Source of the DNA: Ceratotherium simum simum
Taxonomy: Eukaryota > Chordata > Mammalia > Perissodactyla > Rhinocerotidae
Assembly (NCBI RefSeq): GCF_000283155.1
Contig: NW_004454216.1
Coordinates: 10,345,031-10,409,030 of the forward strand
Length of the DNA stretch: 64,000 nt
Reading direction: 5' to 3'
The translations under genes were made by a program, and so were the position numbers. Positions 58,941-64,000 of the stretch are shown here, piece by piece. Numbering within the stretch: position 1 is the stretch's first letter; every line of letters starts with the position of its first letter. The notes beneath the pieces were generated by a model that worked only from the letters and a program-made list of their open reading frames with translations, made no database searches and was not told the DNA's origin.

Positions 58941-59214
58941 GGGGCTGGCCCAGTGGCACAGCAGTTAAGTGCGCACACTCTGCTTCAGCAGCCCAGGGTT
59001 CACAGGTTCGGATCCCGGGTGTGCACCGGTGTGCCGCTGATCAAGCCATGTTGTGTCGGCATCCCATATAAAGTAGAGGAAGATGGGCACAGATGTTAGC
59101 TCACGGCCAATGTTCCTCACCAAAAAAAAAAAAAATAACAGAGGAGGATTGGCATCAGATGTTAGCTCGGGGCTGATCTTCCTCATCAAAAAAATAAATA
59201 AATAAATGGAAAAA
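58941..59214 (+). mobile_element. ERE SINE, long form
   Basis: It begins 'ggggctggcccagtggcaca' and includes 'cagttaagtgcgcacactct', a B box in 'caggttcggatcccgggtgt', and two copies of the 'gaggaagat-gggcacagat' type module, ending in an (AAAT)n-rich tail. The target-site duplication is AAAAATAGGAAGACATA (58924-58940) against AAAAATAAGAAGACATA (59215-59231), 16 of 17 identical. Confidence 0.96.
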
Positions 59215-59239
59215 AAAAATAAGAAGACATAAAAGATAA

Positions 59240-59765
59240 AGAAGGGCTATGGAAATGTGCCAGATCAAAGGAGACTAAAGAGACAGGACACACAAATGCA
59301 ATACCTGTCACCAGACTGAATCTTGTGCTAGAGGGAAAAAATTCCTATAAATGATATCGTTGGTTCAATTGGCAAAACTGGAAAAAAAATGATAGATTAG
59401 CTTAATGTACTGTGTCATCCTTTAGTATACTAGAGTTGATAACTGTACTGTGGGTTTTTTTTTAAACTATAACAATTCTTAGGAAATACACACTGAAATG
59501 TTTAGGTGTAAACAACCATAATGTATATAATTTAACCTCAAATGATTCAGGAAAAAATGTTTGTGTAAATGTGTGTGTGTTGTGTGTGAGTGTGTGTGTG
59601 TGCAAGAGAGAGAGAGAAAATAACAAAACAAATAAAGAGGGAAAGAATAAACAATAATAGGTGAATCTGGGTAAAAGATAAATTGTTAATTTTTTTACTA
59701 TCCTTATTCTTGCAACTTTTCTGTAACTTTGAAAAGATTTACAAATAAAAAATTAAAATAAAAAC
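59240..59765 (+). mobile_element. L1M 3' UTR fragment
   Basis: 'gttgataactgtactgtggg', 'aggaaatacacactgaaatg', 'tttaggtgtaaacaaccata', 'caataataggtgaatctggg', 'ttctgtaactttgaaaagat' and an A-rich end match the 3' UTR of old L1M elements. An internal TG/GA microsatellite lies at 59569-59614. Confidence 0.78.
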
Positions 59766-59769
59766 AGAA

Positions 59770-60360
59770 ATTAATTTCCAGGAGATATGCACACACACAA
59801 AATACTAAAGGAATTCTTTCAAAAGAAGAAAATTATTCAAGATGAAACCACAAAAGAAACTTTTGCCAGATGAAACTACAGAAATGCAGGGAAGAATGAA
59901 CAACAAAAGAAGTGTGAATGTGTGGGTAAATATAAGTGACTGTTAGCTGTATCAAGCAAAATAACATTGTCCAGATTGTTTCAAAATATATGTAGAATTC
60001 AAACACATGGGAATAATAACTCAAATGGTGGAAAAGAGTAAGCAAAGGTTTTCTAAGATCCTTTCACTTTGATACGTGAAGTGGTAAAGGTAATAATTTA
60101 TACAGGATCTGTTACGTCAAGAATAAATGTTGTAATCTATGGTTACCAACAGTGGAAGAGTAAAATAATATATAACTAACAAGTTAACAGGAGAGGTAAA
60201 TAGGATGATAAAACTGCCAGCTTAATTTGAAAAAAGGCAAAAAAAAAAAAAAAAAGATTAAAAGAACACATATATCGAATACAAAACAAAGAGTAAGGTG
60301 GTAGATGTAAACCCCTAAGATCAGTAATTACACTAAATGGAGGTAAACATATGTTAAATT
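59770..60360 (+). mobile_element. Old L1 5'/ORF2-proximal fragment, sense
   Basis: 'aaaagaaacttttgccagat', 'atgcagggaagaatgaacaa', 'gtgtgggtaaatataagtga', 'gttaacaggagaggtaaata' and 'acactaaatggaggtaaaca' follow old L1 in sense. It ends at a hairpin where an antisense L1 begins. Confidence 0.7.
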
Positions 60361-60361
60361 T

Positions 60362-62022
60362 TTCTTTAGATCTATTAATATGGTGGATCCTATTAATAGA
60401 TTTCTTTAATACTGACACATCCTTGCATTCCTGATATAAACTCCACTAGGTCACGGTGTACTATTTTCTTACTGTGGTGTTAAGAGTCTTTTCACTAACA
60501 TTTTAGCTACAATTTCTCAATATGTGTTTTAAAATGTTTTTATTTTGTCGTCGTTTTTGAAGGATATTTTTTCTGGGTATAGAATTCCATGCTGCTGCTT
60601 CTTTCAGCAAGTTGATGACGTCAAACCATTGTTTTCTCCCTTTCATAGTTTTGGCTGAGGAGGAGCTATTTTCACTGTATCTCCTATGATGGTAACGTGT
60701 TTCTCATCTCCCAAGCCACCCTGCATCTCCTACTCCCACTGATTTTACAATTTATTCTCTGCCTTTGATTTCTATCAGCTGTCCTATGATGTACCTGTGT
60801 ATGTATTTTGTATATTATTTATGTATGTATATATTGTGTATTGTAAATTATTTATGTACTTTGTATTTATTTTGCTTATGGTTCATAAAGCTTCCTGAAT
60901 CTGTGGCTTGAAGTATTACATCTCTCATTTAGACAATTCTTGGTCAATATCTCTGCAAATATTGTTTGGGCCCAATTTTTATCTTCTTATTTGGGGACGA
61001 TATACTAACTTTCTCATTTTCCTATTTGTCTCATATGGCCTTTCATATATTCCATTCTTTGTTTTCTTCTCCATGCTTTATTTTGAATATTTTTTCTACT
61101 CTACTAAGACCCTCCTCTGCTATGTCTAATATACTGGTAAAGCTATCGATTGACTTCCTAGTTTCAATTATTGCATTTTCAGCTAAAATTTTTCATTTGA
61201 TTCTTTTTAATGACTCAAATTCTCTGGTGGCATTTTTCTTCTTGTCATTTTTTAAAATTATTAGTCAACTTTTATAAAAGCTTATACCTGATAATTCCAG
61301 TATCTGGGTCAGCTCTTGGTCTGTTTCTATCCTTGTGTAACCTTTTGGTTTTTGGTCATTTTTTCCCATCTTCTGGCTTTCCTGTTAAATTTTAACTGAA
61401 TGCTGAGAGTGCTGTATAAAAAGTTATACAGATTCTGTTTAACATTATATTCTTCCAGAGAGGATGTACTTTTATTTCTGACAGAGAATTAAATAGGGAA
61501 AAATCATAGTAATTCCATACAGAATTGAGCTAATTTGAAATTTGAGGACATTCTTATTTCCTGTTCATCTTACTTCTACCCTACATCTCTAACTGAAAGT
61601 TTGGTGGATTTTCCACAGTACTTATTCATTGTGGATCCTAAACTTCATTTTTTGGATCTCTCCAGCACCGTAAGACTGTCAACAGCGCTGCCTGCCTTCT
61701 CAGCAACTGTGCTGCCTCTTTCCTCTCTTCTTCCCTTGCTCCGTTTAAAAATCTCCAAATGCCTTGAAAGAAAAAACAGTAGGTAATCTCAGTGTTTTTC
61801 CTTTCTCTCCTGAACTTCGATCCCTCAAACTTGACTGTTTTGGAAGTCCTGAATACCAAATTTTAGTCTGCCCAGTCACGATTCTACCAAAAACTTGGCT
61901 CAGTTTTCCAGTCTCTTATTTACTGGTTTCTGCTCAGTTTTTTGACTTTTTGGCCTCACACTTTTTATTTCTCAGAAAATGTTTTGAGGCAAAGCATGGC
62001 ACCTCAATGTGCTTCCCTGCTT
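60362..62022 (-). mobile_element. Old L1M, antisense: ORF2 piece then 5' region
   Basis: 60410-60530 is complement ORF2: 'atccttgcattcctgatata', 'aaactccactaggtcacggt'. From about 60540 the complement of an L1M 5' region follows: 'gaaggatattttttctgggt', 'atagaattccatgctgctgc', 'gttcataaagcttcctgaat', 'tctctgcaaatattgtttgg' and 'cctgataattccagtatctg'. It resumes past a nested MLT1 LTR to about 62640. Confidence 0.72.
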
Positions 62023-62497
62023 GGATTAGTTTGGTAGGGCTGCTGTAACAAAGTACCACAAACCACATGGCTTAAACAACAGAAATTTATTGTCTTACAA
62101 CTTTGGAGGCTCGTAGTCCAAGATCAAAGGGTCAACAGGGTTGAGTCCTTCTGAGGACTGTGAGGGAAGGATCTGTTCCAGACCACTCTCTGACTTCTGG
62201 TGGTTTGCTGGCAATCTTTGGTGTTCCTTGGCTTGTGGATGTATCAGCCCAATCTCTGCCTTCATTTTCACATGACATCCTCCCTGTGCGCATCTGCTTC
62301 CTAATTTCCCCTTCTTATAAAGATACCAGTCATATTGGATTAGGGGCCCACCCTTCTCCAATATGAACTCAGCCTAACTTAATTATATCTGTGAGAGGAC
62401 CCTATTTCCAAATAACGTCACATTCTAAGGTACTGAGGATTAGGACTTCAACATATGAATTTGGGGGGAGAGGGGCACAATTCAACCCATAACACAA
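62023..62497 (-). mobile_element. MLT1-type MaLR solo LTR, antisense, nested in L1
   Basis: The plus strand reads 'ggattagtttggtagggctg', 'ctgctgtaacaaagtaccac', 'aacaacagaaatttattgtc', 'cttataaagataccagtcat', 'gaccctatttccaaataacg' and 'acttcaacatatgaatttgg'. It is a long, near-complete LTR without internal sequence. Confidence 0.9.
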
Positions 62498-62640
62498 CAC
62501 TCAGATTTTCGAGTTCCTCAAATCCTATTTGCTTGGGTAGGTCTTTAATGTCTTCAAACAGGTATTTTGAATTTTATTCAATTATTCTAATTGTTCTTGG
62601 CAGAATGATTGGTCTGATACCAGCTAGTCAATAACATTCA
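62498..62640 (-). mobile_element. Old L1M, antisense, continuation beyond the LTR
   Basis: 'ggtaggtctttaatgtcttc' and 'gaattttattcaattattct' continue the antisense L1 5' region after the LTR. Confidence 0.5.
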
Positions 62641-63534
62641 TAAGTGAAAGTCTCAGGTTTAATCTGATACCAGTAATTAGTCATAGAAATATCACACCTT
62701 CAAACATCTCTATAAGAGTTTTACCAATTGAGGAATGCACAGAATTGAGGACATCTGTCCCAAAGTCTCATTAGTTTCTATTTTACTTGATAATCCTTTC
62801 ACCATTTTTTGAATTTTACTTGTCTTAGTTTGAGGGCCGTATATAAGGGTTTCATATGATGGTCACAGAGAAAGGAAGATGGCTAACATGGCACCTGAGA
62901 GGGTCTCTATTTTGAGAAAGAGGGTCTCTATATGTTGCTTGTCCTTCAATCTGTACAGTAGAAAAAAGATACATTTTCTAGTTGTGAATTGTCTAAATGT
63001 TAAGGCTATGGGGTGAGTGACAGTTGGAAAGCTTTCCAAAATTCACCTAGAAACTTGTGTGCCTAAAAACTCTAGATAGTTTACAATTTTTATCATGATA
63101 GAGATAAACAGTAAGCAATGCCAGTTGAAGAAGCAATGAAGACAACAAAAAAGTTCCACCACATAGCAAAAAAATCCATTTTTACATTCTAAAAACACCA
63201 TTACCATAGCTGTCATATATATGACAGAAGCATTGGATTAACTCGTTTCCCTATTTTTCATATTTCATTTGGTTGTATCAGAACAAGCCTTTTTGATGTG
63301 TCGTATTCAAAGGAAGTCATTGTAATACGGCTATATTTTAATTCTTCATAACAAATTCTTCTTCTCTTGTGGGAATTGACCCAGATGTTTTTCAGGAAGA
63401 TAGTACAACTCCTATAATATCAATGCTTGATATATGTTACTTCCTTTCACATTTTCCTTTTTCACACACATAAATTTGCCTTTTTAAAGATGCCATGTTC
63501 AGTTGATTTATTGTTGCTTCACATTGTAAAAAGC
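62641..63534. other. Unclassified, with a short palindrome
   Basis: No family is recognised. An 18-bp perfect palindrome (CTGTCATAT and its complement) lies at 63210-63227. Confidence 0.38.
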
Positions 63535-63780
63535 AGTATATTGAAGTGTTTAAGAAGTCAGTTTCTGATCAGATAGACTGGCTTCAAAATCTACCTATAA
63601 TATTTAATGCTGAGTGAGATCATGGGTAAGATTATTCCCACTCTATGCTTCAATATATAGGAACACATACCCATAGACTTTTTATAAAGCTTGAAGGAAA
63701 TAATGTGAGTAAAGTTCGTGGTAGTTTGCCTCCCACGCATGAAATGACCAAACAATGAGAGTTATTATTATTAATGAACA
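63535..63780 (+). mobile_element. MIR SINE
   Basis: 'atagactggcttcaaaatct', 'gagatcatgggtaagattat', 'tcccactctatgcttcaata' and 'gtggtagtttgcctccca' follow MIR. It is strongly diverged. Confidence 0.65.
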
Positions 63781-64000
63781 GATAATAGCTCAAACCACAT
63801 TTCCCGCTATAATAGAATTCTCTATTCTAGACACACAAGCTTTCTCAATCCCCAAATACACACACACATATTTAAATTTATACATATGGGCGCTTACATA
63901 TATATTCTTATATATATGTACATATTCGTCAAACTTTATTAAATTTAATTGAATTTGGAAAAAATCATAAAAGGCTTGCCCTGGCTATTTTTTTTTTTTT
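63781..64000. other. AT-rich and CA/TA low-complexity sequence
   Basis: CA and TA dinucleotide patches occur at 63856-63920, and the window ends in a T-run. The 65-codon frame here is low-complexity. Confidence 0.45.

Noticed and set aside
62897..62931. Short direct repeat of AGAGGGTCTCTAT as a CRISPR-like or satellite array
   Set aside because: Only two copies of 13 bp. No further units or regular spacing.

Overview
The window is mammalian nuclear DNA from a gene desert. I find no protein-coding exon, CpG-island promoter, rRNA, functional tRNA gene or CRISPR array that I can support. Every long open frame is either the remains of a retroelement or a chance frame in AT-rich DNA. The best taxonomic clue is eight copies of a tRNA-derived SINE beginning GGGGCCGGCCC(A/C)GTGGC, with a body that reads GAGGAAGATTGGCA..GATGTTAGCTCAGG. 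This is the equine repetitive element (ERE) family, so the source is a perissodactyl, most likely Equus. Rhinoceros or tapir cannot be excluded by eye. Ancient eutherian repeats (MIR, L2, MER5A, MaLR LTRs, old L1M) make up much of the rest.

Layout. 0.3-2.6 kb: an internal L1 ORF2 fragment, a MIR and an antisense L1 piece. 3.4-6.1 kb: MER5A, then a MIR split by one hAT element and abutted by another. 6.5-10 kb: an old sense L1 carrying an ERE and an antisense L1 3' end. 10-14 kb: mostly unclassified sequence with a diverged 150-bp duplicate pair. 14-19.2 kb: an antisense L1, then a long sense L1 with a nested ERE and a nested MaLR solo LTR. 19.8-20.0 kb: a 199-base assembly gap. 20.8-27.2 kb: LTRs, MIR, a ~780-bp solo LTR and two consecutive antisense L2 copies. 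28.5-31 kb: repeat-poor, with a conserved-looking block. 31-38.5 kb: L2, MIR and L1/HAL1 with an antisense ERE. 39-42.5 kb: repeat-poor. 43-48.6 kb: a young ERE, a split L2, an L1M tail and a convergent MIR pair. 48.6-50.9 kb: the longest repeat-free block and the best enhancer candidate. 51-59 kb: a composite tRNA-Glu/RTE-like SINE and four EREs. 59-62.6 kb: sense and antisense L1 meeting at a hairpin, with a nested MLT1 LTR. 62.6-64 kb: unclassified sequence and a MIR.

No genes act together here. The window is best read as layered transposon history (MIR/L2, then hAT, MaLR and L1M, then L1 and SINEs) around a few repeat-free islands that may be distal regulatory DNA. The most unusual object is the SINE at 50961-51353, which has a full-length 72-nt tRNA-Glu-like head joined to an RTE-LINE-like tail. 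Repeat family names come from remembered consensus sequences, and boundaries are accurate to about 5-30 bp unless a target-site duplication fixes them.
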